Shown here: in pieces, positions 1 to 11,966 of the stretch
Layout: every line of letters begins with the position of its first letter
Numbering within the stretch: position 1 is the first letter of the stretch
Source: an uncultured Gammaproteobacteria bacterium
GTDB lineage: Bacteria > Pseudomonadota > Gammaproteobacteria > Pseudomonadales > Porticoccaceae
Length of the DNA stretch: 50,384 bases
Reading direction: 5' to 3'
Assembly: GCA_913060555.1 (NCBI GenBank)
Contig: CAJXRS010000005.1
Coordinates: 1 to 50,384, forward strand
Position numbers and translations under genes: made by a program
The notes under the pieces: model-generated
The model's database searches: none
The model's input: the letters and a program-made list of their open reading frames with translations, nothing else
What the model was told of the DNA's origin: nothing

Positions 1-147
1 CCCGCCATGACCACGGGCAAGATGCTCACCGAGGATTCTCCTTTTACTTCCACCCAGCGCTCATGTTACCCGTTGCCGGCGGACAGTCCACCGCACGGCG
101 ATTACAATGCCCGCTTGTCCCGCTACCCCACCCCGTCGGGCGGCTTT

Positions 148-3006
<2,859 letters not shown>

Positions 3007-3022
3007 AATCGCCGCCCCGCAG

Positions 3023-4387
3023 CTACGCCGCCGCGGTCGTCAGACTGGTCTCCGCGCCCCGACCATCGACGGTGATGAGCCGCACCGGACGACGCCAGAT
3101 GCGGTCGATGTATTCGAGCACGTAACGGGCGCGCTCCGCATCCAAGCCCCGACCGTCCTCGCGGTGCTGATGGCGCAAGGTCAGGCTGCCATCCGCGGCC
3201 AGATCCTCGACCACCACCCGGGGGGCGCCGAAATTGAATTTGGGCGCCAGAATGGTTTCGCGCAATTCGTCGATGTTGGCATCGGTGACCCGCACCGCGC
3301 CCTCTCGGGAAGCCGAGTAGACGAACAGATCCAGATCCTCGGCGATCTCCGGGGTCAGGTAGTTGCGGATGAAGCCGAAGTCGTCCTCGGTGCGCATCAA
3401 TTCGCGGGCCTCCGCCAGCCCGCGCGCCTCGATCAGCCGCTCCCACATCACATAGCCGAGGTGATAGGGGTTGATACGCAAGGCCACCTGGTGGTCGCTG
3501 GCGTGGGGACTGACCACGTCGGAATGCGTCTTCATGCAGTCGACATAAAACTGCGAGGGCAGAAAATCGGCTTCGCGCAGCAGCCGCGAATGCCAGTAGC
3601 TGGCCCAGCCCTCGTTCATGATCTGGCAGTTGAAAACCGGCTGGAAGTACCAGGACTCCTTGCGCACCGCGAGAAAGATATCGCGCTCCCAGTCCGCCAT
3701 TTCCGGCGCATACTGGGCGATGAACCAGAGCAGATCGCGCTCCGGGTGGGGCGGGATGTGCAGGGGCTTGTCGGCATCCTCCAGCTCCGGCGCAGCGGTC
3801 CCGGGCAGGCGCGCGTAGCGTTCGCCGAACTCGTCCGCCGGCCGCTCGTCCGGTTGTCTGGCGTGGGCTCGATAGGGCACCCGGTTGAAGGGTTGATCCG
3901 AATCGATATGGGGCTCGAGGGCAAGGGCCACGTCCAGCACCCGTTCGACCCGAGCCGCGCCGTGCCGCTCGATGGCCTCCGCGATCCGGTGCGCGTGCGC
4001 GGCCGCCTGCTCGACGATATGGTAGCCGACCTGCTCCTGGCTGCGGGCAAAAGTGAGGTTGTTGCGGGAAAAGTCCGCGTGCCCGAGCACATGGGCCACC
4101 ACCAGGGTATTTTCTTCGAGGCTGTTGGTATCCACCAGGTAGGCGTGATTGGGATTGCCCGGAAACACCACCTCGAAGATCCGCGAATGCCCCATGCGAT
4201 GCTGGATCATCTGGTAGACCCAGCGCACCCCGAACGACCAGTGGGGCATACGCACCGGCAGCCCGTAAACCGCCACTTCCATCATGAAGCTGGCGGGCAC
4301 CAGCTCGAAATCCACCGGAAAGAAATCCAGCCCCTGGTCTCGCGCCAGGGCCTCGATCCTGGGGATATGGTCGGCGAGTCGATTCAT
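3023..4387 (-). CDS. spoVR: SpoVR family protein (YcgB-like)
   Basis: SpoVR/YcgB proteins are cytoplasmic and of unresolved biochemical function; in Bacillus SpoVR affects spore cortex formation, and in enterobacteria ycgB belongs to the stationary-phase response. The product has 454 residues and runs co-linearly with the family. The N-terminal PHWSFGVRWVYQMIQHRMGH stretch, the LVDTNSLEENTLVVAHVLGH stretch and the central NEGWASYWHSRLL motif are typical, the last being His-rich and suggestive of metal binding. Its ATG lies one base after the yeaH stop codon, so the two are almost certainly translated from one mRNA. It is the last gene of prkA-yeaH-spoVR, a gene set conserved across Proteobacteria. 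Confidence 0.93.
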   Translation of the reverse strand: MNRLADHIPRIEALARDQGLDFFPVDFELVPASFMMEVAVYGLPVRMPHWSFGVRWVYQMIQHRMGHSRIFEVVFPGNPNHAYLVDTNSLEENTLVVAHVLGHADFSRNNLTFARSQEQVGYHIVEQAAAHAHRIAEAIERHGAARVERVLDVALALEPHIDSDQPFNRVPYRAHARQPDERPADEFGERYARLPGTAAPELEDADKPLHIPPHPERDLLWFIAQYAPEMADWERDIFLAVRKESWYFQPVFNCQIMNEGWASYWHSRLLREADFLPSQFYVDCMKTHSDVVSPHASDHQVALRINPYHLGYVMWERLIEARGLAEARELMRTEDDFGFIRNYLTPEIAEDLDLFVYSASREGAVRVTDANIDELRETILAPKFNFGAPRVVVEDLAADGSLTLRHQHREDGRGLDAERARYVLEYIDRIWRRPVRLITVDGRGAETSLTTAAA

Positions 4388-4388
4388 G

Positions 4389-5561
4389 TCAGGCCACCCC
4401 GCTGCGTTCCGCTTGATCGGTGAAAAAGGCCTTGATGGCCGGCCAGATATCGCTGTCGCTGGTCAGGGTGTAGCTGCCCACCGGGAAGTCATCGGCCGCC
4501 AGCCGCTGCCAGATGGCCGCCACCTCGGTATCCATGTGCCGGTGCGCCTGCTGGGACACTTCGGCATAACCAGCGAAATTCATGTCCGGCAGCAGGCGGC
4601 GTACCGTCTCGGTGGCCGCGGCACGATCCTCGCTGAAATTGTGTCCGTCGGTGGCGTAGAACAGATAGCAGTTGTACTGCGCTGGGTCATAGCGTTCGTC
4701 GAGGATCTCGCGCGCCTTGGCAAAGCCGGTGGAACTCTTGGTGCCGCCTTCCCCGCGCACCTGGAAAAACTGCTCCTCGTCGAACTCCCAGGCGCCCACC
4801 GTATGGGCGACGAATACCGTCTCGACACTGGTGTACTGACGGCGGATACCCTGCAGCGCCCAGAAGAAAAAAGTCTTGGCCAGCTTGCGGCAATGTTCGT
4901 CCATGCTCGAGGAGACATCGAGCACGAAGAACACCACCGCGTTGGTGGTGGGCTTGCGGCGCCGGGCCAGCTGCCGGAAGCGCAGGTCGTCGTTGCCGAT
5001 GGGCACCTGGCTGTCGGGCTGCGCGCCGCGGCGCTTGACCGCTTCCCGCATGGTGCGCCGTCGATCCAGGCGGGAGCGCGCACCGCGCTTGTCCCAGCCC
5101 TCGCGCACATAGGCATCCTCCTCGACGCTGCTGCCCTCGCGCGGTTGCAGGTTGGGCAGCTGCAGGTCCTCCCAGAGCCAGTCGAGGATATCGTCGATCT
5201 GGAACTCCAGGACAAAGCTCACCTGGCCCTCACCCTCACCGCCGGCGGGATCGGACCCGGATACCGGGCGCGCCGGACGCAGCACGTCACCCGGCTTGGC
5301 ATCGCCCTGGCCGGCGCCCTGCTGCTCGTCCGGGTCGCGGAGGCGGAACCGATAGTGCTCCATGAAGCGCACCGGCACCTTGACGGTGCGGTCGCGGGCA
5401 TCGCTGAGCACGTCGGAGCCGGCCACCAGTTCCGGCAGATGGTCGCGGACCGCCTGGCGGACCTTCTCGTTGTGGCGGAGCCAGTCCCTTGTGCCTCTCG
5501 AGAACAGCTCGTACCAACGCCCAGATCCGTTGCGGGCATCGCCATCCGTGAATGACATCAT
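4389..5561 (-). CDS. yeaH: YeaH/YhbH family protein (DUF444, VWA-like)
   Basis: This is a UPF0229 (YeaH/YhbH, DUF444) protein of 390 residues. Its middle carries a von Willebrand A-like segment, VVFFVLDVSSSMDEHCRKLA, whose DxSxS is the classical metal-ion-dependent adhesion motif, and a later FYATDGHNFSED segment fits the same fold. The N-terminal half is charged and low in complexity, as usual for the family. Family members are tied genetically to the PrkA kinase, but their molecular job is unknown. Two adjacent ATGs (5561 and 5558) are possible starts; a purine-rich AGAAGGGG stretch precedes both. It lies 21 bases after prkA and one base before spoVR, so an operon is clear. Confidence 0.92.
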   Translation of the reverse strand: MMSFTDGDARNGSGRWYELFSRGTRDWLRHNEKVRQAVRDHLPELVAGSDVLSDARDRTVKVPVRFMEHYRFRLRDPDEQQGAGQGDAKPGDVLRPARPVSGSDPAGGEGEGQVSFVLEFQIDDILDWLWEDLQLPNLQPREGSSVEEDAYVREGWDKRGARSRLDRRRTMREAVKRRGAQPDSQVPIGNDDLRFRQLARRRKPTTNAVVFFVLDVSSSMDEHCRKLAKTFFFWALQGIRRQYTSVETVFVAHTVGAWEFDEEQFFQVRGEGGTKSSTGFAKAREILDERYDPAQYNCYLFYATDGHNFSEDRAAATETVRRLLPDMNFAGYAEVSQQAHRHMDTEVAAIWQRLAADDFPVGSYTLTSDSDIWPAIKAFFTDQAERSGVA

Positions 5562-5582
5562 AAGAAAAGCCCCTTCTCAGGC

Positions 5583-7517
5583 TCACTCCTGAGACAGTAG
5601 CGTGGTGACGTAATTCAGCGCCTCGCGCGCGCTGTGCCTGTCGTAGCCGTAGTCGCTGATCAAGCGCTCCTCGACCGCCGCGATCTTCTCCCGTGCGTCC
5701 TCATCGGGACGGGCGACCGAGGTCACCAGCCGCAGCACGTCGCGGCGCTCCTCGAACAGATACTTCTCCATCGCCTCCTTGAGCCGGGAATGGGAATCCA
5801 GGGAGAAACTCTCGCCCTTCTTGAAGGCCACCATGGCCTTGCGCACCACCTCCTGGCGGAAAGTCTGTTTTCCAGCATCGGAAACGTTGATCTTTTCCTC
5901 CACCGCGCGCAGGAAGCGCTCATCCGGCGCCCGGGTCTCGCCGGTGATGGGGTCGCTCACCTCGCGGTTGTCGAGCGCGGCCTCCACCTCGTCGAGATAC
6001 TTGCCGAGCAGGCTCTCGCTCTCCTCCTCGAAGGAGACGAACAGCGCCTTGTGGACGTCCTCCTTGACCCAGTGGTTGTAGAAATCCTTGCGCGCCGCGA
6101 CCAGAAAATCGACCCACTGGCGGCGCTGCTTGGCCTCGATGCGGGCATCGTTCTCGATGGCTTCCTTGAGCGTCACCAGCACCTCCATGCTGGTCAGGCT
6201 CTTGGTCTCCGAACGGGAGATGGCATTGGACAGGGCGTTGACCACGAAACGCGGCGATACCCCGGAGAGCCCTTCCTCCTCCTGTTCGTGACTGATGCGC
6301 TGCAACTCGCTGCGCGCGATGCCGTCGACATCCTCACCGGCGTAGAGGCGCACCTTCTTGGAAAGATCGAGATCCTCGCGCTCGGAAGGCTTGACCCGCG
6401 ACAGGATGGCGAAGACCGCCGCCACCCTGAGGGTGTGGGGGTCGAGGTGCACCTCGCGGAAGGTCGGCGCCTGGGCGATCAGCTTGCCGTAGATCTTCGC
6501 CTCGTCCAGGTAACTCAGCGCATAGGGCACCTGGACGATCACCATGCGGTCGAGCAGCGCCTCGTTCTCCTTTTCCTGGAGGAACTTGCGGAACTCCGCC
6601 AGGTTGGTGTGGGCGACGATGGTCTCGTCGACATGGATCAGCGGAAACCGCGACACCTTGACGTTCTTTTCCTGGGTCAGGGTCAGCAGCAAATACAGGA
6701 ATTCCCGCTTCACTTTGAGGATCTCGATCATCTCCAGCAGCCCGCGGCTCGCCGAGTAGACCGCCCCGGACCAGGACCACGCCCGCGGATCCCCTTCGTC
6801 GCCGTATTCGGACACCTTGGACAGATCCACCGAGCCGATCAGGTCGGCGATGTCGGCGGTGGTGGGATCATGGGGCGCATAGGTCCCCACGCCGGAGCGC
6901 TTGGCTTCCGAGAGAAACACCCGCTCCACCGGATAGCGCATGAAATCCCCTTCGTATTCGTGTTCGAGGATCGACTGCGCATAGGGGGACAGGTCACCCT
7001 GGATGTCGACCCCGTAGGTCTCGCGAAACTCGGCACGGAGGGTGTAGGGAACCAGATTGAGGGGGTTTTCGTGGAGCGGCGATCCCTGCAGGCCGTAGAT
7101 GGCTCCCTCCTCGGTCAGGCTGTACTCCTCGATGCCGCGCTTGAGCAGGATGACCAGACTGGACTTGCCGCCGGACGGGGGGCCGAGCAACAACAGCAAC
7201 CGCCGCCCGACCTCGGAGCCGGCGCTGGCCGCCTTGAAGTAGTCGAAAACCTGCTGCAGTGGCCTGTCGATGCCAAACAGCTCGTGGGAGAACAGCCGGA
7301 AGCCATCGTCCCCCGCGGCCTCGCACTCGCGGCGCTGCATCCAGCTCAGCATGTCCCAGACATACTGATGGCTGCTGCGCGCGGCCAGGTGCGGCTGCTT
7401 GCCGACCACCTCGGTCAGGTACTCGGCGAAGGTGCCCCGCCACTGCTTGGCCTGATGCTCGCGCGTGAAAGCGGAGAGAGACTCGAGGAATTTTTCGCGA
7501 TCCGTGCTGCTCACCAT
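5583..7517 (-). CDS. prkA: PrkA family serine protein kinase (YeaG-like)
   Basis: PrkA/YeaG is an AAA+ protein with a C-terminal kinase-like domain, linked to stationary phase, nitrogen starvation and sporulation responses. The product is 644 residues, the same as E. coli YeaG. A Walker A in LLLGPPSGGKSSLVILLKR lies near residues 105-125, and PLIHVDETIVAHTNLAEF follows in the AAA part. The frame opens at a GTG at 7532, but that codon lies just before a GGGAGG ribosome binding site (7525-7530) spaced eight bases from the ATG at 7517, so I take 7517. It is first in the prkA-yeaH-spoVR operon. A sigma70-like promoter lies about 100 bases upstream. Confidence 0.95.
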   Translation of the reverse strand: MVSSTDREKFLESLSAFTREHQAKQWRGTFAEYLTEVVGKQPHLAARSSHQYVWDMLSWMQRRECEAAGDDGFRLFSHELFGIDRPLQQVFDYFKAASAGSEVGRRLLLLLGPPSGGKSSLVILLKRGIEEYSLTEEGAIYGLQGSPLHENPLNLVPYTLRAEFRETYGVDIQGDLSPYAQSILEHEYEGDFMRYPVERVFLSEAKRSGVGTYAPHDPTTADIADLIGSVDLSKVSEYGDEGDPRAWSWSGAVYSASRGLLEMIEILKVKREFLYLLLTLTQEKNVKVSRFPLIHVDETIVAHTNLAEFRKFLQEKENEALLDRMVIVQVPYALSYLDEAKIYGKLIAQAPTFREVHLDPHTLRVAAVFAILSRVKPSEREDLDLSKKVRLYAGEDVDGIARSELQRISHEQEEEGLSGVSPRFVVNALSNAISRSETKSLTSMEVLVTLKEAIENDARIEAKQRRQWVDFLVAARKDFYNHWVKEDVHKALFVSFEEESESLLGKYLDEVEAALDNREVSDPITGETRAPDERFLRAVEEKINVSDAGKQTFRQEVVRKAMVAFKKGESFSLDSHSRLKEAMEKYLFEERRDVLRLVTSVARPDEDAREKIAAVEERLISDYGYDRHSAREALNYVTTLLSQE

Positions 7518-7620
7518 ATGTAAACCTCCCACTCAAGTGGACAGTTTCGATCGGTGGCGCCGTCGCCGTTGGAAATTGCGCCACCCTGTACATTAGAGTT
7601 CGCTGCAACTCGCTGTGTTC

Positions 7621-7648
7621 AGCCTATAGACTGACACCCCTTTGTCAA
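7621..7648 (-). promoter_or_regulatory. Probable sigma70-type promoter of prkA operon
   Basis: Read on the minus strand, a perfect TTGACA (-35) sits at 7648-7643. After 16 bases comes TAGGCT (-10, matching TAnnnT) at 7626-7621. It would start transcription roughly 95 bases before the prkA ATG. The rest of the 7518-7878 gap holds only the hairpin listed separately. Confidence 0.45.
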
Positions 7649-7726
7649 ACGGTCACCGCTCAGTCTGCCAACGGATTCCATCCGCCGCGACATCTCCCGG
7701 CGAGCGCGTCCGGCGAACATTGCGAC

Positions 7727-7750
7727 CCTGCGACCTGCACCGGTCGCAGG
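7727..7750 (-). terminator. Hairpin downstream of acetoacetate-CoA ligase
   Basis: A perfect 9-bp inverted repeat (CCTGCGACC / GGTCGCAGG) with a 6-base loop lies about 130 bases after the stop of the minus-strand ligase gene. There is no U-run on either strand. It could therefore be a weak terminator, an RNA 3' end stabiliser or a protein-binding palindrome upstream of the prkA promoter. Confidence 0.3.
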
Positions 7751-7878
7751 TGCACTCTGCATCTATATTCAGGCAATACTCAGGCCAACAAAGTTCGACT
7801 GCGGTCGCGAAAATTCCGGGCGGACAGCGCCGCCGCGCGGAACCGTGGTCTGAGCGAAGGACGGCCGGCGGCCGGGGA

Positions 7879-9846
7879 TCAGCGCAGCAGGCGCAGCTGG
7901 AAACGGTCGCGCAGCCGGGCGGCGAAGGCGACGAAGTAGTCGAGACTGCCGGGATTGCTCATGGCGTCGCGATTGGCAGCCCGCTCCGGTGGAAAGCCCA
8001 TCAGCAGCTTCTTGACGGGGGTCTCCATCTTCTTGCCGGTGAGGGTATAGGGGATCTCGTCAACCTGCAGGATCTCGTCGGGGACATGACGCGGGGTGAA
8101 GTGCTCGCGCAGCGACGCGCGAATGGCAGCGCGAATCTCGTCGTTCAGGGAAAGGCCGGGCTGCAGCCGGACAAACAGCGGCAGATAGTGTCCGCCGTCG
8201 GCCAGCTCGATGCTGACCGCAAGACTGTCGGCCACCGCCGCCACCCGCTCGACGCCACGGTAGATCTCGGCGGTGCCGATCCGCACCCCGCCGCGATTCA
8301 GGGTGGAATCCGAACGCCCGAGAATCTGCACCGTGCCGGCCTCGGAGACCCGCATCCAGTCGCCGTGGCGCCAGCGGCCGGGATACTCCTCGAAATAACT
8401 CTCCCGGTAACGGACATCTCCGGGGTCGTTCCAGAAGTAGACGGGCATCGACGGCATCGGCGCCAGCACGACCATCTCGCCCACTTCGCCGAGCAGCGCC
8501 CGGCCCTCGGGATCCAGCGCCTGGACGTCCACACCCAACAGCGCACACTGGATCTCGCCGGCATGCACCGGCAGCAGCGGGCAACCGCCGACGAACGCCG
8601 AGGCGATATCCGTACCGCCACTCATCGACAACAGCCACAGATCCCGCTTGACGGCCTCATAGACCCATTCGAAGGCCTCCTCGGGCAGCGGTGAACCGGT
8701 GGAGCCGAGCATGCGCAGCGGACCCAGATCATGGTCCTCGCCGGGCTTGAGGCCCGCCTTCATGCAGGCGATCAGATAGGCGGCACCGGCGCCGAAATGG
8801 GTCAACCGCGCCTGCTCGGCCAGGGCCCACAGCCGGTGCTGATCGGGATAGCCCGGATTGCCGTCATAGAGCACCGGCGTAGCGCCCAGCAACAGGGCCG
8901 ACAAGCCGATATTCCACATCACCCAGCCGGTGGTGGAATACCAGAAAAAACGGTCCCCGGCCCGCACATCGCAGTGCAGGCCCAGGTGCTTGAGCTGTTC
9001 GAGCAGGACGCCGCCGTGGCCCTGGGTGATCGCCTTGGGAATTCCGGTGGTGCCGGACGAGTACAGTATCCAGAGCGGATGGTCGAAATCGACCTGCGTG
9101 AAGTGCAATTCCGGCACGGCTCCGGCCTGGACCTCATCCCAACGCGTAATTCCGGCGATGCCATCGCCAGCACCGACGAGCAACAGCTGTTCCAGGCTCG
9201 GCAGCGCTTCCCGCAGCTGCGCGAGTTCGCGCGTGCGGGTCATGGGTCTGCCGTTATAGGTATAGCCGCTGGTCGCGATCAGCACCTTGGGTTCGATCTG
9301 ACGAAAGCGGTCGACGACGCTATTGGTGCCAAAATCCGGCGAACAGCTCGACCACACCGCGCCCACTGCGGCAGCGGCCAGAAAAGCGACCACCGCCTCG
9401 GGAACATTGGCCAGGTAGGCGACCACCCGGTCGCCCGGCACTACGCCCCGGCCGCGCAGCCAGGCAGCCAGCCGCGCCACCTGGTCGGAGAGTTCGCGCC
9501 AACCGATTTCCCGCATGCCCCCGCATTCGTCGGCCGCGAGCAGCGCCGGGTGCGCCTCGGTCGCGGCTCGAAAAATGTGTTCGGCAAAGTTGAGCCGGGC
9601 GCCGGCAAACCAATGCGCTCCCGGCATCTCCCGGGTCGACAGCACCCGGGTCGGGGGCGTCGCGGAAATCACGCCGTAGTAATCCCAGATGCTCTGCCAG
9701 AAAGCCTCGAGTTCACGGACCGACCACTGGTGCAGCTCGGCATAGCCGTCGAACCGCAGGCCGCGCTCGCGATCCAGCCATGCCAGGTAATCGGCAAGGT
9801 TGGTTGTCCGGCGAAAATCTGCCGACGGGCTCCACAGCAATTTCAC
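7879..9846 (-). CDS. Acetoacetate-CoA ligase (acetoacetyl-CoA synthetase)
   Basis: This adenylate-forming enzyme makes acetoacetyl-CoA from acetoacetate, ATP and CoA, in ketone-body or polyhydroxybutyrate metabolism. The 655-residue length is right for the family. The AMP-binding signature ILYSSGTTGIPKAITQGHGG is specific to acetoacetyl-CoA synthetases, and W.MWNIG.SALLLGA, STGSPLPEEAF and the C-terminal lysine context LTGKKMETPVKKLL are present. The open frame runs upstream into the thioesterase gene. I start at GTG 9846 because family proteins begin KLLWxPS, and because this GTG overlaps the thioesterase TGA (GTGA), the usual sign of translational coupling. The pairing suggests CoA-thioester balancing in one operon. 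Confidence 0.93.
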   Translation of the reverse strand: MKLLWSPSADFRRTTNLADYLAWLDRERGLRFDGYAELHQWSVRELEAFWQSIWDYYGVISATPPTRVLSTREMPGAHWFAGARLNFAEHIFRAATEAHPALLAADECGGMREIGWRELSDQVARLAAWLRGRGVVPGDRVVAYLANVPEAVVAFLAAAAVGAVWSSCSPDFGTNSVVDRFRQIEPKVLIATSGYTYNGRPMTRTRELAQLREALPSLEQLLLVGAGDGIAGITRWDEVQAGAVPELHFTQVDFDHPLWILYSSGTTGIPKAITQGHGGVLLEQLKHLGLHCDVRAGDRFFWYSTTGWVMWNIGLSALLLGATPVLYDGNPGYPDQHRLWALAEQARLTHFGAGAAYLIACMKAGLKPGEDHDLGPLRMLGSTGSPLPEEAFEWVYEAVKRDLWLLSMSGGTDIASAFVGGCPLLPVHAGEIQCALLGVDVQALDPEGRALLGEVGEMVVLAPMPSMPVYFWNDPGDVRYRESYFEEYPGRWRHGDWMRVSEAGTVQILGRSDSTLNRGGVRIGTAEIYRGVERVAAVADSLAVSIELADGGHYLPLFVRLQPGLSLNDEIRAAIRASLREHFTPRHVPDEILQVDEIPYTLTGKKMETPVKKLLMGFPPERAANRDAMSNPGSLDYFVAFAARLRDRFQLRLLR

Positions 9847-10316
9847 GGCCGCGCCTCGCGGGATTGCGGGGGATGTTCGCCCGCGTCCTCCAGAAAAGGC
9901 CGCCCAAAGTTGTGCGAACGGCCACGCATCTGGGCGATGCGCCGGCCGCGCTGATCGGTGACCTCGATGTCCACCAGGCTGGCGGAACCGCCCTGGTGGG
10001 TCACCACCGCGGTCGCGGTCAAGCGATCGCCGGCGCCGGCCGGCCGCAGGTAGTCGATCGCGCAGTGTGCGCCAACCCCGGCCCTGTTGGTCGAGACGCT
10101 GGCCACCGCGAAGGCCACGTCGGCCAGCGTGAAACTGGTGCCACCGTGACAATGACCGAGGGAGTTGAGCATCTCGGGACGCACGGTCAGGGCCAGCCTG
10201 GCGAAACCCGGCGCCACCTCCTCGAGCACGATCCCCAGCCGCTCAACGGTGGGGTCGGCGCCGAGAATGGCGGCCGCGCAGCGCTGCGCCAGCGCAACGC
10301 TCGACTGATCGGACAT
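9843..10316 (-). CDS. PaaI-type hotdog-fold acyl-CoA thioesterase
   Basis: The 157-residue product is a single hotdog domain of the PaaI group, cytoplasmic thioesterases that release CoA from (hydroxy)phenylacetyl-CoA-like or other acyl-CoAs. The diagnostic stretch is MLNSLGHCHGGTSFTLADVAFA: the HGG loop and following Asp of the TLAD motif are the usual active-site elements. SASLVDIEVTDQRG forms the last strands. A G-rich run just upstream of the ATG can serve as ribosome binding site. It precedes acetoacetate-CoA ligase with a 4-base overlap. The true acyl substrate cannot be read from sequence; no other paa genes are nearby, so a phenylacetate role is not implied. Confidence 0.88.
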   Translation of the reverse strand: MSDQSSVALAQRCAAAILGADPTVERLGIVLEEVAPGFARLALTVRPEMLNSLGHCHGGTSFTLADVAFAVASVSTNRAGVGAHCAIDYLRPAGAGDRLTATAVVTHQGGSASLVDIEVTDQRGRRIAQMRGRSHNFGRPFLEDAGEHPPQSREARP

Positions 10317-10494
10317 TGGCCCCCCCTGACAGGCAAAACTGCATTGGAGTTCTACCCCATTGCCACGTCGGTGCCAATCCCCATGGCGATGCCGACCTGG
10401 ACCCGAACCAGCGCCGAGCTGCCATCACCCTCGCACAGCAAGGCATGTGACAACCCTGCCTGACAGGGAGCGGCAGCGGCAACCAAGACCTGGG

Positions 10495-10773
10495 GATGTT
10501 AGTGTACCCCGCCACTCATTTTGTAACTTTCAGAGCGTGACTGAGTCGACAGTGCAAGGCGCGATCCGCAGTGAATGGCAGCGCCCTTTACAAGGATCGC
10601 AACGCCGCAATGTCGACTCAGGCACGCTCCCGAAGGGCGAGCCGGAAAGCGCTCATCCGCTGCGTTACGTCTCTTGAAAATGGCGCTGCCATTCCTTGCG
10701 AGACAAGCCTTGCGGCTAAGCGCTTTCCGACTCGCTGAATGTTACAAAATGAGTGGCGGGGTACACTAGCATC
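10495..10773. repeat. 279-bp imperfect palindrome with terminal inverted repeats (MITE-like)
   Basis: The ends 10495-10527 and 10741-10773 are inverted repeats of 33 bp with one mismatch, including 28 perfect bases that begin TAGTGTACCCCGCCACTC and end in TTTTGTAAC. Inside, further inverted pairs fall into register: 10533-10550 with 10612-10629 (17 of 18), 10574-10585 with 10682-10693 (12 of 12) and 10643-10653 with 10719-10729 (11 of 11). Some of these pairs cross, so alternative folds compete. No transposase is encoded; the short frames through it are accidental. It fills most of the 490-bp gap between two divergent operons (10317-10806). I see no further copy in the window and no clear target-site duplication. 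Confidence 0.75.
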
Positions 10774-10806
10774 GGACCACCTTGGCGCCGAGGAGAACCT
10801 CAGGTG

Positions 10807-11010
10807 ATGCACGAATTCTATTTCGACCACTGGCTGTGGCTGCTGGCCTGGATCGCCGTGATCCTGCCGCCGTTCTGGAAGATCTTCACCAAGGCCGGCT
10901 TCTCGCCCTGGCTGTCGTTGCTGATCCTGGTGCCGGTCGTGAACCTGGTGGTGCTGTACATCGTCGCCTTCTCGCGCTGGCCGGGGCTGCCCGAAGCCGG
11001 CAAGCGATGA
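10807..11010 (+). CDS. Small two-helix membrane protein leading an ABC export operon
   Basis: A 67-residue protein beginning MHEFYFDHWLWLLAWIAVIL. It shows two hydrophobic stretches, about residues 7-21 and 32-53, joined by a short KIFTKAGFSPW turn, with a basic C-terminus (EAGKR), so it is probably an inner-membrane hairpin. Its stop codon overlaps the start of the HlyD-family gene (ATGA), which ties it to the exporter operon. I do not recognise a characterised family, though small proteins of this type are often found near membrane operons. A GAGGAG ribosome binding site lies at about 10791-10796. It is too short for function to be assigned. Confidence 0.7.
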   Translation: MHEFYFDHWLWLLAWIAVILPPFWKIFTKAGFSPWLSLLILVPVVNLVVLYIVAFSRWPGLPEAGKR

Positions 11011-11966
11011 GCCGCGGCTGGCTGTGGGGTGCCCTGGCCGTGTTGCTGCTGGCAGCCGGCTCTTACGCCCTGTACCGCCAGCTCGAGCCCCGGCCGTTGC
11101 CGCCCGGCGTGCTGTACGGCAATGGCCATGTGGAGGGCACCGAGGTGCGTGTGGCCGCCGAGGTCGGCGGGCGGGTGACGGACAGCGCGCTGGTCGAAGG
11201 CGAGCCGGTGGCAGCGGGCGCGGCGCTGGTGCGCATCGATGCCGCCGATCATGAAATCGCCGTCAGGCAGGCCCGCGCAGACCTCGGCGCCGTGCAGGCC
11301 GATGCCGTCGCCCTGGAAGACCAACTGGGCACCTGGCGGCACCATCTCCAGACCGCCAAACGCCAGCTGGAACGTTACGGCAAGCTGGGTGCGCGCGATC
11401 TCGCCAGCCGCCAGCAGATCGACGACGCCGAGAACCGCCAGCGCGAGGCCCTGGGCCGGGTCAGGACGCTGGAGGCGCAGCTGGAAGCCAACCGTGCGCA
11501 CCAGGAGGCCGCTGCCCAGCGCCTGGCACTGGCCGAGTCGCAGCTGGCCAAGACGGTGGTGCGCGCGCCGCTGGCCGCCACGGTGCTGGTGAAGGCCGTG
11601 GAGCCCGGCGAGGTGGTGCAGCCGGGACAGACCCTCGCGGTGCTGGTGGATCTGACCGAGCTGGAACTCACCGTCTATCTGCCGGAGGTGGAGATCGGCA
11701 AGCTGCAGCTCGGTGCGCCGGCGCGGGTGCGGGTGGACGCCTATCCCGAGCGTGACTTCAGGGCGCGCATCAAGCGCATCGACCAGCGCGCCCAGTTCAC
11801 GCCGCGCGAGGTGCACATGCCGGAAGAGCGCGTGCGCATGGTGTTCGGGGTGACGCTCGCCATCGCCAACCCCGAGGGCGCGCTCAAGCCGGGCATGCCG
11901 GCCGATGCCTGGATCCGTTGGGACCCGGACGCATCCTGGCCGCAGACGCTGTGGATTCCGCGCTGA
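11007..11966 (+). CDS. HlyD/YbhG-family periplasmic adaptor subunit
   Basis: This 319-residue protein is the membrane fusion component of an ABC exporter, linking inner-membrane permeases to an outer-membrane channel. An N-terminal membrane anchor (LWGALAVLLLAAGSYALY) is followed by the first lipoyl half (GHVEGTEVRVAAEVGGRVTD), a long coiled-coil hairpin of about residues 85-190 rich in Ala, Gln, Arg and Glu, the second lipoyl half (VRAPLAATVLVKAVEPGEVV) and a beta-barrel domain ending in GALKPGMPADAWI. The overall plan is that of E. coli YbhG. It overlaps the small protein upstream by 4 bases and the ATPase gene downstream by about 16. Confidence 0.92.
   Translation: MSRGWLWGALAVLLLAAGSYALYRQLEPRPLPPGVLYGNGHVEGTEVRVAAEVGGRVTDSALVEGEPVAAGAALVRIDAADHEIAVRQARADLGAVQADAVALEDQLGTWRHHLQTAKRQLERYGKLGARDLASRQQIDDAENRQREALGRVRTLEAQLEANRAHQEAAAQRLALAESQLAKTVVRAPLAATVLVKAVEPGEVVQPGQTLAVLVDLTELELTVYLPEVEIGKLQLGAPARVRVDAYPERDFRARIKRIDQRAQFTPREVHMPEERVRMVFGVTLAIANPEGALKPGMPADAWIRWDPDASWPQTLWIPR

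Noticed and set aside
5634-7523. 629-codon plus-strand frame opposite prkA
   Set aside because: Antisense shadow of prkA; composition typical of chance open frames in GC-rich DNA.
10243-10515. Frame starting MAGYTN in the palindromic element
   Set aside because: The same MAGYT start appears at 10753 because both frames begin inside the inverted terminal repeats; no protein is implied.
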